From positions 1 to 38,608 of the forward strand of contig SPBW01000003.1 in NCBI GenBank assembly GCA_004525685.1: 38,608 bases of DNA. The letters are read 5' to 3'. A program made the position numbers and the translations under genes. The notes below the pieces were generated by a model. The model was given only the letters and a program-made list of their open reading frames with translations, had not been told where the DNA came from and did no database searches. The DNA is from Candidatus Atribacteria bacterium (GTDB lineage: Bacteria; Bipolaricaulota; Bipolaricaulia; UBA7950; UBA9294). Below are positions 1 to 11,268 of this stretch, in pieces; within the stretch, counting starts at the first letter, position 1; each line of letters begins with the position of its first letter.

Positions 1-3000
1 GACCTGTATCGCAGAATCATCAACCGCAACAATCGCCTCAAGAAACTAATCGACATGGGAGCGCCTGAAGTGATCCTGCGCAACGAGCGACGCATGCTGC
101 AGGAAGCTGTGGATGCTCTGATTCACAATGAGAAGAAGGAAAGCCCGATCCGAGGGCGCGACAATCGCCCGCTGAAATCGCTCTCAGAGCGCATCCACGG
201 AAAACATGGGCGCTTGAGGCGAAACCTCCTCGGGCGCCGCGTCGACTATTCTGGGCGCGCTGTCATCGTGGTGGATCCCACGCTCAAGCTCCATCAGTGC
301 GGTCTTCCCAAGAAGATGGCACTTGAGCTGTTCAAGCCCTTCATCCTGCACGGTCTGGAGACAACGACCTTCTCGGACTTTGACGAAATCAAGAACAGTG
401 CCATGGCCGGCGAGATGCCTGAGGTATGGGATATTCTCGACAAGTTGATCAAATCTCATCCGGTCTTGCTCAATCGCGCCCCCACTCTGCATCGGCTCTC
501 CATGCAAGCATTCGAGCCTGTGCTGGTGGACGGGGAAGCCATTCATATCCATCCGTTTATCTGCCCTCCCTATAACGCAGATTTTGATGGCGACCAGATG
601 GCAGTACATCTCCCGCTATCAGAGGAGGCGATCCGTGAGGCGCGAGAATTGATGGCGGCACCCAGGAACATCCTTTCTCCCTCCGATGGAGAGCCGATCA
701 CGCTACCGACGCAAGATCCAGTGTATGCCTACTATTACCTTACCGTGGAAGTGAAGGACGGGAAGGGGGCAGGGAAGACGTTCTGCGATATTGAAGAAGC
801 TCGCAAGGCCGAGGAGGCAGATATCATTGCCCTCCACAGCCCGATTCAGATTCGTATCGACGGAAAGCGGATCAAGACGACACTGGGACGAGCCGAGCTG
901 AACCGCATCTTCCCTGAGTCAGTGCGTGACTACGACAAAGTGATGAATCGAAGTGCGATTCGGCGTGTCGTGCGCACGTGCTACCATGAATTCGGCTGGG
1001 AGAAGACGGCTGAAGTCTTAGACGATCTGAAGGATCTGGGATTCAAGTACGCGACTCAGTCTGGATTGACCATCTCGCTGAAGGACTGCTTGATCCCTGA
1101 AGAGAAGGAAGGCATTGTCCGAATCTCGCTGGCAGCGGTCCAACGAATCGAGACGATGCACCGCATGGGCTTGTCCACTGAAGACGAGCGGAAGCAGGCC
1201 GTCATTCGAATCTGGCGACGTACTGTTGATGATGTCGAAGATGCAACCATGGCAAACTTGGCGAGCCATGCATTTAATCCGGTCTACGGAATTGTTATAT
1301 CAGGCGCTCGCGGTGGCCCGGATCAGGTGAAGCAGTTGTGTGGCATGCGCGGTCCCATGGCCGGCCCTTCGGGAGAGATTGTTGAACGTCCCGTCATCTC
1401 CAATTTTAGAGAGGGCTTGGACATGATGGAGTACTTCATCTCTACACATGGCGGACGCAAGGGTGCGGCTGACACGGCACTCAAGACAGCCGATTCGGGA
1501 TACCTCACCCGGCGATTGGTGGACGCATCCTCTGACACCATCACTACCGAATTGGACTGTGGCACGTCGCAGGGAATCGATATCGATCCACTTTGGTTCA
1601 GTAAGACAGAACTGATGGAATCGATCGAAGAGCGGATTTACGGCCGCGTCACAGCTGAACCTGTGGTTGACCCCGCGTCGGGTGAAATCCTGGTTGATGC
1701 GAATCAGTGGGTCTCACAAGAGACGGCAGATCATCTTGGTCGCCTGGACTGTGAGCTATCGATGAGTAAACCGGCAGAGCGTGAGCGGATGATCGGCACC
1801 AAGAATGTGGCTGAGATTCGCGATGCTGAAGCCAAGCGCGTGCTTGTTAAGGCGGACGAATTGCTGACACCGCGGCACATTGATGTGCTCAAAGAAGGCG
1901 GCGTCAAGACAGTTCGAGTGCGCCCTCGCATCGTGATACGGTCGCCCATGACATGTGAAACGTCCAGCGGGATCTGTCAGCTCTGCTATGGCTTTGACAT
2001 GAGTAACCATCAGCCCGTGAGTCTGGGCACAGCTGTTGGTGTGATTGCTGCGCAATCTGTGGGTGAGCCGGGAACGCAGCTGACCATGCGTACGTTCCAC
2101 ACGGGAGGCGTCGCTGGTGATGACATCACTCAGGGACTTCCGCGTGCCGAGGAGTTGTTCGAGGCACGTAAGACCATGAAGAGCGGAGAAGCGGGCATTT
2201 CGCCTCTCGACGGATATGTCACCAACATCACGCCGACGGCAACGGGCGATGATCAAGTGGAAGTCACCGGTGAGATTCGCACTGCGCGTCTGCCCATTTC
2301 CATCCTGAGGGCTGAAGTCGATGAGCAGATCGACGTGAGCGCACTCATTGATCACTCTAGCCCATGCGCTGGTGAGCTTTACGTTCTGAATCTCGATGAT
2401 GGATCCCAAGAGTTGTTCATCACGGATGCGTCGGCAGGAGACCGCAGCTATTCGCTGCCTATTGCCGCTCAACCCAAGGTGAAAGACGGCGATCAGGTAT
2501 CTGAAGGAGACGCGCTCACGGATCGCTTCAATGTGGATGGCATCGTCGCGGACTGCCATGCGGTAGTTCAGATCCCAGAGGGAGAAGACCGAATCGTCGT
2601 CCTGGTAGACGAGAATGGCGTAGAGACGAAGCATGAGATTCCGTTTGGTGCACGCTTGATGGTTGAGGCAGGAGCGAAGGTCAAAGAAGGGGATCATGTT
2701 ACCTCTCGCTCCAAGCCGATATTCATTGCCAGTGAGACAGAGGGAACGGCGCTTGTGCTTTCGGATCGCATTGTCGTTTTCAACCCAGCTGGGAACAGCC
2801 TGCGGATACCGCTTACATCAGATTTGCATGTCGCCAAACCGCATGGAGCGACTGTGAAGGCTGGGGAGAACGTGTTGTCTCTAGAAATCGCTCATCAGGG
2901 AGACGTTGTCGTTACATCAATTACCAAGAAGAAAGGCATCGCGACGATCCTCCTGCAACCCAAGAGTATCGTGAAGATCGACAAGGCCTTGATAGTCAGA

Positions 3001-3744
3001 GTTGGAGACAAGGTTGAGGAGGGAGACCTTCTCACCAAGGGGGTTGTTGCTCCTCACACGTTGCTGGAAACAGCGGGCGTGAACAAGGCGAGACAGTACC
3101 TGCTCAGTGAGATACACAAGGTCTACAAACAGCAGGGCGTGGACATCAACGACAAGCACTTGGAAGTCATCATCCGTCAGATTCTGAACAACGTTAAGAT
3201 CGTTGATCGAGGCGATGCCAGATTCCTGCTTGGCGACTCTGTCACGCTCGAGGAGTTCCGCAAGGAGATTCGCGCGCTAACGCAGTGGAATCAGGAAGCG
3301 GATCGTTTGCGGCGCGATGTACTAGGCGAACCACTTGCTGAAGATGTTGCCTCAGGTGGCCACTTGATCGCTACGAGCGGTGAATTGCTTAGCCAAGAAA
3401 TCCTCGCTCGAGCCAGCAAGGCAGGAATTGAACGGGTGTTTGTGACCCACGGCGAAGAGACAGTAGAAGTATCGTTGCTCGTCAAGAACTACCCTGACGG
3501 TGAGCGCGAGCTGCTTCGAATCTCACGTGCCGCTCTGCAGACCAAGGGATGGCTTTCAGCTGCGTCATTCCAGCGTACGACGAAGGTGCTGTCTGAAGCT
3601 GCTCTACGCGGTGAAGTCGATGAGCTGAGCGGGCTCAAGCCGAGTATCATTGTGGGTAAGAGGATTCCATCGGGGACCGGCTTCAAGATTCCTGTGGTTC
3701 TAGCTGACCTACCGAAGACCGATATCGACGACGGGTCGAGGTAG
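1..3744 (+). CDS. rpoC: DNA-directed RNA polymerase subunit beta' (5'-truncated by window edge)
   Basis: Large catalytic subunit of RNA polymerase. The frame is open from base 1, so the start lies outside the window; 1247 residues are visible. The catalytic Mg motif NADFDGDQ is at window residues 192-199 (bases 574-597), whose aspartates correspond to E. coli D460/D462/D464, so roughly 265 N-terminal residues, including the first zinc finger, are missing. The second zinc site is intact: a Cys in ELDCGTSQG near base 1558 and the [11 protein letters not shown] cluster from base 1954. Bridge-helix/trigger-loop sequence ([16 protein letters not shown]) follows. The C-terminus ends normally with the IPSGTG-type motif. 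It heads the ribosomal-protein cluster; rpsL starts 92 nt after its stop behind its own promoter. An ATG at 55 is internal and not the start. Confidence 0.98.
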   Translation, partial: DLYRRIINRNNRLKKLIDMGAPEVILRNERRMLQEAVDALIHNEKKESPIRGRDNRPLKSLSERIHGKHGRLRRNLLGRRVDYSGRAVIVVDPTLKLHQCGLPKKMALELFKPFILHGLETTTFSDFDEIKNSAMAGEMPEVWDILDKLIKSHPVLLNRAPTLHRLSMQAFEPVLVDGEAIHIHPFICPPYNADFDGDQMAVHLPLSEEAIREARELMAAPRNILSPSDGEPITLPTQDPVYAYYYLTVEVKDGKGAGKTFCDIEEARKAEEADIIALHSPIQIRIDGKRIKTTLGRAELNRIFPESVRDYDKVMNRSAIRRVVRTCYHEFGWEKTAEVLDDLKDLGFKYATQSGLTISLKDCLIPEEKEGIVRISLAAVQRIETMHRMGLSTEDERKQAVIRIWRRTVDDVEDATMANLASHAFNPVYGIVISGARGGPDQVKQLCGMRGPMAGPSGEIVERPVISNFREGLDMMEYFISTHGGRKGAADTALKTADSGYLTRRLVDASSDTITTELDCGTSQGIDIDPLWFSKTELMESIEERIYGRVTAEPVVDPASGEILVDANQWVSQETADHLGRLDCELSMSKPAERERMIGTKNVAEIRDAEAKRVLVKADELLTPRHIDVLKEGGVKTVRVRPRIVIRSPMTCETSSGICQLCYGFDMSNHQPVSLGTAVGVIAAQSVGEPGTQLTMRTFHTGGVAGDDITQGLPRAEELFEARKTMKSGEAGISPLDGYVTNITPTATGDDQVEVTGEIRTARLPISILRAEVDEQIDVSALIDHSSPCAGELYVLNLDDGSQELFITDASAGDRSYSLPIAAQPKVKDGDQVSEGDALTDRFNVDGIVADCHAVVQIPEGEDRIVVLVDENGVETKHEIPFGARLMVEAGAKVKEGDHVTSRSKPIFIASETEGTALVLSDRIVVFNPAGNSLRIPLTSDLHVAKPHGATVKAGENVLSLEIAHQGDVVVTSITKKKGIATILLQPKSIVKIDKALIVRVGDKVEEGDLLTKGVVAPHTLLETAGVNKARQYLLSEIHKVYKQQGVDINDKHLEVIIRQILNNVKIVDRGDARFLLGDSVTLEEFRKEIRALTQWNQEADRLRRDVLGEPLAEDVASGGHLIATSGELLSQEILARASKAGIERVFVTHGEETVEVSLLVKNYPDGERELLRISRAALQTKGWLSAASFQRTTKVLSEAALRGEVDELSGLKPSIIVGKRIPSGTGFKIPVVLADLPKTDIDDGSR

Positions 3745-3783
3745 AGATCGATTCCGCGACGAGTGATGAAACAGACATGTAGG

Positions 3784-3812
3784 TTGAATGAGGCGTTGCC
3801 AGGTTCTATAAT
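3784..3812 (+). promoter_or_regulatory. Sigma70-type promoter upstream of rpsL
   Basis: TTGAAT (3784-3789) is followed after exactly 17 bp by a perfect TATAAT (3807-3812). It lies in the 92-nt gap between rpoC and rpsL, about 25 nt before the rpsL start, with an AGGAG ribosome-binding site at 3827-3831. Position, spacing and match support an internal promoter giving the str/S10/spc/alpha genes transcription independent of rpoBC. Not experimentally shown. Confidence 0.7.
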
Positions 3813-3836
3813 CCGTTTCAATTCTTAGGAGACACT

Positions 3837-4208
3837 ATGCCGACGATTAACCAATTGATCCGTATGGGAAGGAAGCCGAAGCGCAAGAAGAGCAAGGCTC
3901 CTCAACTTGATTCCTGCCCGCAGCGTCGTGGCGTATGTACACGTGTCTATACGCGTACACCCAAGAAGCCGAACTCTGCACTTCGCAAAGTTGCACGTGT
4001 TCGACTCAGCAACGGCAGGGAAGTGTCCGCCTACATCGGTGGTGAAGGGCACAAGCTGCAAGAACACTCGATGGTGCTGGTTCGTGGAGGACGTGTCAAG
4101 GATCTTCCTGGCGTGAGGTATCACATCGTTCGAGGAACTTTGGATTCCGAAGGTGTAAGTGGCCGTCAGCAAGGGCGTTCGAAGTATGGCGCCAAGAAGG
4201 GAAGCTAG
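3837..4208 (+). CDS. rpsL: 30S ribosomal protein S12
   Basis: 123 aa, normal length. S12 sits at the decoding centre of the small subunit. The family core is plain: [21 protein letters not shown], then [18 protein letters not shown] and [13 protein letters not shown]. Lys43 in [11 protein letters not shown] and the KDLPGV loop are unchanged, so none of the classic streptomycin-resistance substitutions is present. An AGGAG lies 5 nt before the ATG. rpsG follows after 9 nt. Confidence 0.98.
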   Translation: MPTINQLIRMGRKPKRKKSKAPQLDSCPQRRGVCTRVYTRTPKKPNSALRKVARVRLSNGREVSAYIGGEGHKLQEHSMVLVRGGRVKDLPGVRYHIVRGTLDSEGVSGRQQGRSKYGAKKGS

Positions 4209-4217
4209 GAGATCTTG

Positions 4218-4676
4218 ATGAAATTACCTGGGCGAAATGTCAGTCCCGATATGAAGTATGGCAGCCAGCTTCTGGCCAAGCTGATTAACTACATCATGCT
4301 TGAGGGAAAGAAGTCGGCAGCGAGGCGAATCGTTTACTCGGCGCTAGAGATTGTCGAGGAGCGGAGTGAGCAAACGGCGCTCGAAGTATTCAATGAGGCA
4401 TTAGCCAACTGCTCTCCGCGACTTGAAGTTCGAACTCGTCGAGTCGGCGGTGCCAACTATCAGGTTCCTTACGAAGTCGCGCAGGATCGTCAGATTGCGC
4501 TTGCTCTAAGATGGCTCGTAGCTGCCGCGAGAGCGCGCGGCGACAAGACCATGGCTGGGAAACTTGCCGCTGAGATCCTTGACGCGTCACGCAAGGAAGG
4601 CAAAGCATACAACAAGCGCCTCGATGCACATCGCATGGCTGAAGCAAACAAGGCATTCGCGCACTATCGCTGGTAA
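4218..4676 (+). CDS. rpsG: 30S ribosomal protein S7
   Basis: 152 aa. S7 nucleates assembly of the 16S rRNA 3' domain and forms part of the E site. Recognisable from [22 protein letters not shown], the conserved [18 protein letters not shown] block and the C-terminal [18 protein letters not shown] at 4215 would add one residue; the ATG at 4218 is preferred because AGGAG (4207-4211) lies 6 nt before it. The N-terminus is a few residues shorter than in E. coli S7. A 73-nt gap separates it from fusA. Confidence 0.97.
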   Translation: MKLPGRNVSPDMKYGSQLLAKLINYIMLEGKKSAARRIVYSALEIVEERSEQTALEVFNEALANCSPRLEVRTRRVGGANYQVPYEVAQDRQIALALRWLVAAARARGDKTMAGKLAAEILDASRKEGKAYNKRLDAHRMAEANKAFAHYRW

Positions 4677-4749
4677 TTGACGCCAGCAGCGAGTTCTTGG
4701 TCTTTCCCTTCTCTGTCGAGATTGGGCTTTGCGTGGAGGAGAGAATGAC

Positions 4750-6819
4750 ATGGATGCTCCAGTTCGTCTAGACAGGATTCGAAACATCGGTATCATGGCG
4801 CATATCGATGCGGGGAAGACCACGACGACGGAGCGGATCCTCTTCTACACCGGCGAGATCCACAAGATGGGAGAGGTTCATGAGGGCGACACCGAAATGG
4901 ACTGGATGGTCCAGGAGCGAGAGCGCGGCATCACGATCACATCTGCGGCCACAACCTGCTCCTGGCAAGACTATCGCATTAACATCATCGACACGCCCGG
5001 ACACGTTGACTTCACAGCAGAAGTAGAACGCTCGTTGCGGGTGCTGGATGGCGGCGTGGTCGTCTTCTCTGGCGTGGAAATGGTCGAATCGCAATCCGAG
5101 ACCGTATGGCGACAAGCCGACCGCTACCACATTCCACGCATCGCCTTCGTCAATAAGCTCGACCGGGTCGAGTCGAACTACGTAGGCACAGTGGAGATGA
5201 TTGAAGAGCGTCTCGGAGTGTGCGCGGTTCCGCTCATCCTTCCTCTACGCAATGAGGATCGCAGGCCCGAAGGGCTCGTCGATCTGATCGAACGTACGTA
5301 CTTGGTCTGGGACGCAGAATCTCTTGGAGCTGACTACGAGAAGCGGGACATTCCACCCGAGATTCGTAACGAGGCAGAGCGCTTGCGCGACATGGCGATC
5401 GAGCGCGTTGCGAACATTGATGATCGTGTGATGGAACTCTTCCTTGCGGATGAAGAGATTCCCGCAAGTCTGTTCCACGAGGCGCTCCGCAAGGGATGCA
5501 TCGAGCATGGCATGATCCCCGTTGTGGGCGGATCGGCGTTCCAGAACCAGGGCATTCAGCTCCTGTTGGACGCAGTAATCCGATATCTGCCTTCCCCTCT
5601 TGACGTTCCTGCCATTCAGGGCATTGACTCCGACGAGTTGCGTCACGCTGATCCTGACGAACCCTTCTCAGCGCTCGCCTTCAAAGTCGTTGCCGACCGC
5701 TATGCAGGACGACTGGTGTTCATTCGAGTGTATTCGGGATGCTTGGATGCGGGTGGACATACGCTGGATGTGTCATCTGGAAAAGGGATGCGCATCTCCA
5801 AGATCTTCCGCATGCACGCCAATCAACGCATTCCCCTTATGCAGGCAACGGCTGGGGATATTGTAGCGATTGTTGGATCCCAAGATATCGCCACAGGTGA
5901 TACGCTAGCCAGTAAAGACGCTCCGATTCTTCTCGAGAAGATCGACTTCCCAGATCCCGTTGTCTTCATTGCCGTAGAGCCGCGCACGGAGGCCGAATTC
6001 GATGATCTGCTCTCTGCGTTGACCACGCTGGCGATCGAAGACCCCACGTTCCATGTGCGCACGGATGAGCTTACCAACCAGACCATTCTGGCCGGAATGG
6101 GCGAGTTGCACCTTGAGGTGCTTGTGCGGAGACTTCGCGACGAATTCAACATGACGGTTCACGTGGGACGGCCGCAGGTGGCCTATCGGGAGACACTCGC
6201 TGCGCCTGTAGAAGTAGAGGAGCGGTTTGAGAAGCAAGCCGGCGGCAAGGGCCAGTTCGCTCATGTGCGAATAAAGCTAGAGCCACTCCAGCGTGGCGAT
6301 GGATTTACATTCGCCTACTGCGCCCCCACGGAGGAGATCCCCAAAGAGTACAGAAGCCCCATAGAAAGCGCACTTCGTGCTACATTGACAAATGGGCCTA
6401 TTGCCGGTTATCCTCTGGCCGATATTGGAGCCACCGTAATCGGTGGGTCTTTTCATCCAGTTGACTCGTCTGAACTGGCGTTTCGAGCAGCAACAGCAGG
6501 AGCGTTGCACCGAGCGTACAGGGAGGGTGTGTTTGAGCTTCTAGAGCCAATCATGGAAGGCGAAGTGATCACACCAGCGGATTACCTGGGTGAGGTGATG
6601 GAGGACTTGGCTCGCAGGCGAGGGGAAATCCGGGAACTACAGCAACGCGAGACCGTGCAGATACTACGCGTGTCGGTTCCGTTGGCTGAGACATTCGGAT
6701 ATGCCACACGGCTGCGTTCTTTAACCCAAGGGAGGGCGACGTACTCATTGCGCGTTGAGCGCTATGATATCGTTCCCCAAGGTTTGAAAGAAAAGATCAT
6801 TCGAAGCAGAGGATATTGA
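4750..6819 (+). CDS. fusA: Translation elongation factor G
   Basis: 689 aa GTPase that drives ribosomal translocation. Visible in order: P-loop AHIDAGKT (17-24), switch motif [10 protein letters not shown] (59-68), DTPGH (81-85), NKLD (135-138), domain II, domain III with [13 protein letters not shown], domain IV ([18 protein letters not shown]) and a C-terminal domain ending [13 protein letters not shown]. The start is the ATG at 4750, 8 nt after GGAGGAG (4735-4741); a TTG at 4729 would only add seven unconserved residues. Domain IV is somewhat divergent: [18 protein letters not shown] replaces the usual DGSYHEVDSSE-type stretch. The normal neighbour tuf is absent and rpsJ begins 1 nt after the stop. 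The str context makes it the housekeeping EF-G rather than a paralogue such as EF-G2. Confidence 0.95.
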   Translation: MDAPVRLDRIRNIGIMAHIDAGKTTTTERILFYTGEIHKMGEVHEGDTEMDWMVQERERGITITSAATTCSWQDYRINIIDTPGHVDFTAEVERSLRVLDGGVVVFSGVEMVESQSETVWRQADRYHIPRIAFVNKLDRVESNYVGTVEMIEERLGVCAVPLILPLRNEDRRPEGLVDLIERTYLVWDAESLGADYEKRDIPPEIRNEAERLRDMAIERVANIDDRVMELFLADEEIPASLFHEALRKGCIEHGMIPVVGGSAFQNQGIQLLLDAVIRYLPSPLDVPAIQGIDSDELRHADPDEPFSALAFKVVADRYAGRLVFIRVYSGCLDAGGHTLDVSSGKGMRISKIFRMHANQRIPLMQATAGDIVAIVGSQDIATGDTLASKDAPILLEKIDFPDPVVFIAVEPRTEAEFDDLLSALTTLAIEDPTFHVRTDELTNQTILAGMGELHLEVLVRRLRDEFNMTVHVGRPQVAYRETLAAPVEVEERFEKQAGGKGQFAHVRIKLEPLQRGDGFTFAYCAPTEEIPKEYRSPIESALRATLTNGPIAGYPLADIGATVIGGSFHPVDSSELAFRAATAGALHRAYREGVFELLEPIMEGEVITPADYLGEVMEDLARRRGEIRELQQRETVQILRVSVPLAETFGYATRLRSLTQGRATYSLRVERYDIVPQGLKEKIIRSRGY

Positions 6820-6820
6820 A

Positions 6821-7129
6821 ATGGCAAGAGAGAAAATTCGAATCAAGCTGCGGGGATACGACCACGAACTCGTTGACAGTTCGATCCGCAAAATCGTTGA
6901 ATCGGCCAAAGAAACACGCGCCAAAATCTCCGGCCCCATTCCTCTGCCCACTCAGAGGCGAATCTACACGGTGCTGAGATCGCCACATGTTGACAAGCGG
7001 TCGATGGAACACTTCGAACGGCGGATCCATACGCGTCTTCTGGACATCAAAGAGCCGACCTCGGAGACCATTAATTCCTTGATGGATATCGAACTGCCAA
7101 CAGGCATCGATATCGAGATCAAACTGTAG
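6821..7129 (+). CDS. rpsJ: 30S ribosomal protein S10
   Basis: 102 aa, typical length. S10 belongs to the 30S head and also acts as NusE in antitermination. Diagnostic blocks are [39 protein letters not shown] and [12 protein letters not shown]. It begins one nucleotide after the fusA stop, so the str and S10 groups form one continuous unit here. No S10 leader of the E. coli L4-binding type can exist, because there is no intergenic space. Confidence 0.98.
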   Translation: MAREKIRIKLRGYDHELVDSSIRKIVESAKETRAKISGPIPLPTQRRIYTVLRSPHVDKRSMEHFERRIHTRLLDIKEPTSETINSLMDIELPTGIDIEIKL

Positions 7130-7146
7130 ACGGAGGTTGGCAGATC

Positions 7147-7770
7147 ATGGCTCGCGGAATACTTGGACGAAAGATCGGCATGACCCAGCTCTTCGTCGAT
7201 GACCGGGCAATTGGTGTTACGGTGATCGAAACGGCTCCATGCACGATCGTCCAGATCAAGACGATTGAATCCGACGGATACAACGCACTGCAGCTCGGAT
7301 ACGGCGAAATCAAGGAGTCGAGAGTGACGCGGCCGATTGCTGGACACTTCAGCAAAGCGGGGGTAACGCCGCAGCGGCACCTCTTCGAAATCCGTATCGA
7401 CAATCCGGAAGACTACACCGTTGGCGAGACACTGAGCGTGGATCTGTTCGAAGAAGGCGATAAAGTTGACATCGCAGGCACGTCGAAGGGACACGGTTTC
7501 CAGGGTGTTGTCAAGCGATGGAATTTTGCAGGCGGACCTGCGTCACACGGGTCCCATTTTCATAGACGTCCAGGTTCCGTAGGTAACTGCGTGAGGCCAG
7601 GACGTGTCATCAAAGGAAAGAAGCTCCCCGGCCAGATGGGATCACGCCGTGCGACCGTGCGAGCTCTTCAAGTCCTTCGAGTCGATCCGGAACGGAACCT
7701 GTTGATCGTCAAGGGCTCCACGCCGGGCTCGCGAGGGGCCATTCTTGAATTGGGGAAACGTCATGGCTGA
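7147..7770 (+). CDS. rplC: 50S ribosomal protein L3
   Basis: 207 aa, normal for bacterial L3, an early-assembly protein whose loop reaches toward the peptidyl transferase centre. [16 protein letters not shown] is the family N-terminus; the core loop [20 protein letters not shown] and [21 protein letters not shown] are intact. Its last 8 bases overlap the start of rplD, indicating translational coupling. Confidence 0.98.
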   Translation: MARGILGRKIGMTQLFVDDRAIGVTVIETAPCTIVQIKTIESDGYNALQLGYGEIKESRVTRPIAGHFSKAGVTPQRHLFEIRIDNPEDYTVGETLSVDLFEEGDKVDIAGTSKGHGFQGVVKRWNFAGGPASHGSHFHRRPGSVGNCVRPGRVIKGKKLPGQMGSRRATVRALQVLRVDPERNLLIVKGSTPGSRGAILELGKRHG

Positions 7771-8392
7771 AGCGAAACTTTACTCATTTACTGGAGCGAA
7801 CGATCCGCAACCGACGTCACTTGACGATCGACTGTTCGCAGCCCACGTGAACAAGGACCTGCTGTATCGTGTGGTGCGAATGCAGCTAGGCAACCGCCGT
7901 CAGGGCACACATTCGACAAAGACTCGCGGCGAAGTCAGTGGTGGCGGAAAGAAGCCATGGCGACAGAAGGGAACAGGGCGCGCTCGAGCTGGATCTCGTC
8001 GTTCGCCAATCTGGGTCGGCGGGGGAACGATTTTTGGCCCCAAACCCCGATCCTACGAATCCAAACTCACCAAGAAGATGAAACGAGGCGCGCTTGCTGC
8101 TGCGTTGTCTGATCGCGCTGAATCCGGGAATCTGGCACTCATCGACCACATCCAGTTTGACACGCCCAAGACCAAGTCAGCTGTTGCGCTACTGAATCGC
8201 ATGGAGTTATCAGGCAAGACCCTGGTTGTCGTCGCAACGGCTGAGTACGATCGGGCTGTCAAGAAATCGTTTACCAACCTCCCTACGGCGAAATGCATCG
8301 CTTGCGGGGGCGTTAACGTCTATGACATCCTTCGTCACGATCATCTGTTGATGACAGCGAAGGCTGTAGAAGAACTGACGGAGAGGTTTTAG
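7763..8392 (+). CDS. rplD: 50S ribosomal protein L4
   Basis: 209 aa. L4 has a globular domain plus a loop lining the peptide exit tunnel. The loop is seen as [20 protein letters not shown] followed by [15 protein letters not shown]. The ATG at 7763, within the end of rplC, gives the usual N-terminus; a TTG at 7745 would add six residues with no family match. rplW follows after 2 nt. Confidence 0.97.
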   Translation: MAEAKLYSFTGANDPQPTSLDDRLFAAHVNKDLLYRVVRMQLGNRRQGTHSTKTRGEVSGGGKKPWRQKGTGRARAGSRRSPIWVGGGTIFGPKPRSYESKLTKKMKRGALAAALSDRAESGNLALIDHIQFDTPKTKSAVALLNRMELSGKTLVVVATAEYDRAVKKSFTNLPTAKCIACGGVNVYDILRHDHLLMTAKAVEELTERF

Positions 8393-8394
8393 CC

Positions 8395-8694
8395 ATGGCA
8401 AGGTTTGATCATCACGAGGATGTTCTGCTCGCTCCCATTCTTACTGAAGAGACGTGGCAGAGGATGGAAGAGCGGAAGTACTCGTTCCGTGTGGCTCTCG
8501 GTGCGAACAAGATTCAGATTCGCAAGGCCGTCGAGCACCTATTTGACGTGAAAGTTGAAAAGGTCTGGACAGCCAATCGAAAAGGCAAACCGCGACGAGA
8601 ACGTCTCAGTCAGCTACATGGAAAGACACCGCGCTGGCGAAAAGCAATCGTTCGGTTGGCTCCTGGCAATCGAATTGACATTATGGGAGGCTAG
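8395..8694 (+). CDS. rplW: 50S ribosomal protein L23
   Basis: 99 aa. L23 surrounds the exit tunnel and docks trigger factor and SRP. Identified from LLAPILTEETWQRMEERKYSF, the ANKIQIRKAVEHLFDVKVEKV block and the C-terminal RWRKAIVRLAPGNRID. It sits in the canonical slot between rplD and rplB, with 2-3 nt gaps on either side. Confidence 0.97.
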   Translation: MARFDHHEDVLLAPILTEETWQRMEERKYSFRVALGANKIQIRKAVEHLFDVKVEKVWTANRKGKPRRERLSQLHGKTPRWRKAIVRLAPGNRIDIMGG

Positions 8695-8697
8695 GAC

Positions 8698-9534
8698 ATG
8701 ACGCTGAAACGATATAATCCAACGTCCCCGGGGCGTCGCCATGCAGAGCTTCCTGACTTTTCAGAGCTGTGCAAAGTAGCTCCTGAGAAGAGTCTGCTCC
8801 AGCCGATTATCAAGACGGGCGGACGCAATAGCCAAGGCAGAATCACGTCGCGCTTCCGTGGCGGTGGGCATAAGCGTCGCTATCGAATGATCGACTTTAC
8901 GCGTGGGAAGGACGGCATCCCTGCTCGCGTTGCTACGCGTGAATACGATCCCAATCGATCGGCATGGATCACTCTCTTGAACTATGTCGATGGTGAGAAG
9001 CGATACATTGTCGCCCCAGTGGAACTGGAATTGGGCTCCATGGTTGAGTCCGGCGAGAACGCAGAAGTTCGCGTCGGAAATTCGATGCCTCTTGCGAGAA
9101 TTCCATTGGGAGCGATTGTTCACAACCTAGAATTCTCGCCCGGCAGTGGCGGGAAGATTGCCCGATCTGCCGGAACCTCGGCCAAACTCATTGGAAAAGA
9201 AGGGAAACGAGCACACATCCGACTCCCTTCGGGCGAAGTGCGCATCTTCAGCACGGCATGCCGCGCGACCATTGGCGAGGTCTCCAATCCCGATCATAAG
9301 AATATTAAGCACGGAAAAGCCGGACGAGTGAGGCACCTGGGTCGCAAGCCGCATGTTCGTGGTGTGGCTATGAACCCGGTCGATCACCCGCATGGCGGCG
9401 GTGAAGGACGAGCTCGTATCGGGCGTCCGCAAGTCTCGCCTACTGGTGTGTTGGCTAAGGGCGGACGTACGCGACAGAAGCGGAAGAAGAGCACGGCTTT
9501 GATCGTTCGACGGGCCGGCAAGGGTCGACGGTAA
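8698..9534 (+). CDS. rplB: 50S ribosomal protein L2
   Basis: 278 aa, standard length. L2 is needed for subunit association and peptidyl transfer. The C-terminal motif [14 protein letters not shown] contains the conserved His (about residue 230, equivalent to E. coli H229). The N-terminal [15 protein letters not shown] and the [17 protein letters not shown] stretch are also typical. rpsS follows after 9 nt. Confidence 0.98.
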   Translation: MTLKRYNPTSPGRRHAELPDFSELCKVAPEKSLLQPIIKTGGRNSQGRITSRFRGGGHKRRYRMIDFTRGKDGIPARVATREYDPNRSAWITLLNYVDGEKRYIVAPVELELGSMVESGENAEVRVGNSMPLARIPLGAIVHNLEFSPGSGGKIARSAGTSAKLIGKEGKRAHIRLPSGEVRIFSTACRATIGEVSNPDHKNIKHGKAGRVRHLGRKPHVRGVAMNPVDHPHGGGEGRARIGRPQVSPTGVLAKGGRTRQKRKKSTALIVRRAGKGRR

Positions 9535-9543
9535 GGAGACAGT

Positions 9544-9828
9544 ATGCCCAGATCGACAAGTAAAGGACCGTTTGTCAAGGACAGCCTTCTGAAGAAGGTT
9601 TACCGCGCGAAGCGTGGGGATCTTGATGAGATCATCACGTGGTCACGCTCTTCGATGATCATCCCTGACATGGTGGGACTGACAATCAAGGTTCACAACG
9701 GGAAGCTGCACATGCCCGTCTCTGTTGTTGAGAACATGGTAGGACACAAGCTGGGCGAGTTCGCCCCAACGCGAACGTTCCGTGGCCATGGTGGAATGAA
9801 GAAAAAGAGGGCTGCGGGCCTGACGTAG
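9544..9828 (+). CDS. rpsS: 30S ribosomal protein S19
   Basis: 94 aa. S19 pairs with S13 in the 30S head. [39 protein letters not shown] and [16 protein letters not shown] are all conserved. GGAG-type Shine-Dalgarno sequence lies just upstream of the ATG. Canonical S10-operon position. Confidence 0.98.
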   Translation: MPRSTSKGPFVKDSLLKKVYRAKRGDLDEIITWSRSSMIIPDMVGLTIKVHNGKLHMPVSVVENMVGHKLGEFAPTRTFRGHGGMKKKRAAGLT

Positions 9829-9840
9829 GGAGAGCGAATC

Positions 9841-10182
9841 ATGGAAGCACGAGCTGTTGCCAAGTACGTACGCATGTCTACGCGTAAAGCGCGATTGGTG
9901 ATTGATGCCATTCGTGGAAAGAACGTCAATGACGCCTTGCGTATTGTGCGGCTTTCTAGCAAAAAGGCGGCACTACCTATTCGAAAGACGTTGGAGTCAG
10001 CCATAGCCAACGCCGAAAACAACTTCGATATCGACGTAGACGAGCTGTATGTAGTCAAGGCAACCGCAGATATGGGAAGGTCGCTTCGGCGACTACGCCC
10101 GCGTGCGTATGGCCGGGCAGATATCATCCGCCGTCCGACGAGTCACATTACCATCGTCGTGGGCGATAGGGAGAGTGAATAA
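9841..10182 (+). CDS. rplV: 50S ribosomal protein L22
   Basis: 113 aa. L22 lines the exit tunnel with a beta-hairpin. AVAKYVRMSTRKARLVIDAI is the family N-terminal signature and SLRRLRPRAYGRADIIRRPT the hairpin/C-terminal one. Its TAA overlaps the ATG of rpsC by one base (TAATG). Confidence 0.97.
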   Translation: MEARAVAKYVRMSTRKARLVIDAIRGKNVNDALRIVRLSSKKAALPIRKTLESAIANAENNFDIDVDELYVVKATADMGRSLRRLRPRAYGRADIIRRPTSHITIVVGDRESE

Positions 10183-10835
10183 TGGGCCAGAAGATCCATC
10201 CAGTGGGTTTTCGCATAGGGGTCAACCGAAAATGGGTTTCCAATTGGTATAACCCCGCACTGGCCCCGGAGTATATCAATGAAGACAAGCGAATCCGTGA
10301 CATGATCATGGATCAATATCGCCGTGCTTCAGTAGCAGAAATCAATATCGAGCGCTCCAAAGAAGATCGTGTCTCGATCGTGATTCGATCGGCTCGCCCT
10401 GGCATCATCATTGGCCGTGGCGGCTCTGAGATTGAGAAGCTGCAAGCCTCGCTGGAGGGCATGACGGGTAGAACCGTTAAGGTCTCAATTCAAGAGATCG
10501 AACGCCCTGATCTTGAGGCGCGCCTTGTAGCGCAGGATGTGGCCATGCAGATCGAAAGCCGCACTGCGCCTGCACGCGTCATGAAAGAAGCGATGCGCCG
10601 GGTCATGGGCGCTGGTGCAGGTGGCGTGAAGTTCAAGGTCAGCGGTCGATTGGGTGGTACTGATATCGCACGCTCCATTACGATGAAGGAAGGCCGTGTT
10701 CCTCTTCAAACCATTCGAGCAGACATTGATTATGGATTGGTGGAAGCGCACACGAAATACGGAAACATTGGCGTCAAAGTGTGGATCTTCCGCGGTGAGC
10801 ATCCGCGCAAGGGCCAGCGGGAAGAGGTGAACTAG
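10182..10835 (+). CDS. rpsC: 30S ribosomal protein S3
   Basis: 217 aa. S3 forms part of the mRNA entry site. MGQKIHPVGFRIGV is diagnostic; a KH domain with IIIGRGGSEIEKL and the C-terminal GRLGGTDIARSITMKEGRVP and KVWIFRGE blocks follow. Slightly short at the C-terminus compared with E. coli (233 aa). Coupled to rplV by a 1-base overlap; rplP begins 1 nt after its stop. Confidence 0.98.
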   Translation: MGQKIHPVGFRIGVNRKWVSNWYNPALAPEYINEDKRIRDMIMDQYRRASVAEINIERSKEDRVSIVIRSARPGIIIGRGGSEIEKLQASLEGMTGRTVKVSIQEIERPDLEARLVAQDVAMQIESRTAPARVMKEAMRRVMGAGAGGVKFKVSGRLGGTDIARSITMKEGRVPLQTIRADIDYGLVEAHTKYGNIGVKVWIFRGEHPRKGQREEVN

Positions 10836-10836
10836 A

Positions 10837-11268
10837 ATGGCACTTCTATTCCCGAAACGAACCAAGCATCGCAAGACCCATCGAGGAAGACGGCGAGGCC
10901 TTGCTTCTCGCGGAGCACAAGTTACTTTTGGTGAGTATGGCATTCAGTCGTTGGACGCTGCGTGGATCACGGGAGCGCAAATTGAGGCATGCCGTACAAC
11001 CATTGCGCGAACGACGCAGCGTGGAGCGCGTGTTTGGATTCGCATCTTCCCTGACAAGCCGATCACAAAGCATCCCGCTGAAGCGCGAATGGGAAAAGGT
11101 AAGGGACCCGTGGACCATTGGGTTGCCGTCGTCCGGCCCGGAACAATCCTGTTTGAGATCTCAGGTCTGGAAGAGAAGCAAGCCAAGCGTGTGCATGAGC
11201 TGGTCAGCCACAAGCTGCCCATTCGAACGAAACTGAAGCAGCGAATTGTTCTTGGAGGAGAGGTATGA
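10837..11268 (+). CDS. rplP: 50S ribosomal protein L16
   Basis: 143 aa. L16 helps shape the A-site tRNA binding region of the 50S. Identified from LFPKRTKHRKTHRGRRRG, TFGEYGIQSLDAAWITGAQI, and RVWIRIFPDKPITKHPAEAR with the MGKGKGPVDHWVAVVRPG loop. Overlaps rpmC by 4 nt (ATGA). Confidence 0.98.
   Translation: MALLFPKRTKHRKTHRGRRRGLASRGAQVTFGEYGIQSLDAAWITGAQIEACRTTIARTTQRGARVWIRIFPDKPITKHPAEARMGKGKGPVDHWVAVVRPGTILFEISGLEEKQAKRVHELVSHKLPIRTKLKQRIVLGGEV

Noticed and set aside
1756-2697. 313-aa open frame on the minus strand inside rpoC
   Set aside because: Lies wholly antisense to a conserved part of rpoC; no family-like motifs. A shadow frame.
4677-4749. Promoter between rpsG and fusA (TTGACG at 4677)
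   Set aside because: No acceptable -10 hexamer at 16-18 bp downstream.
6817-6830. Search for an S10-type leader or a missed tuf remnant at the fusA-rpsJ junction
   Set aside because: Only one base separates the genes; nothing can be hidden there.
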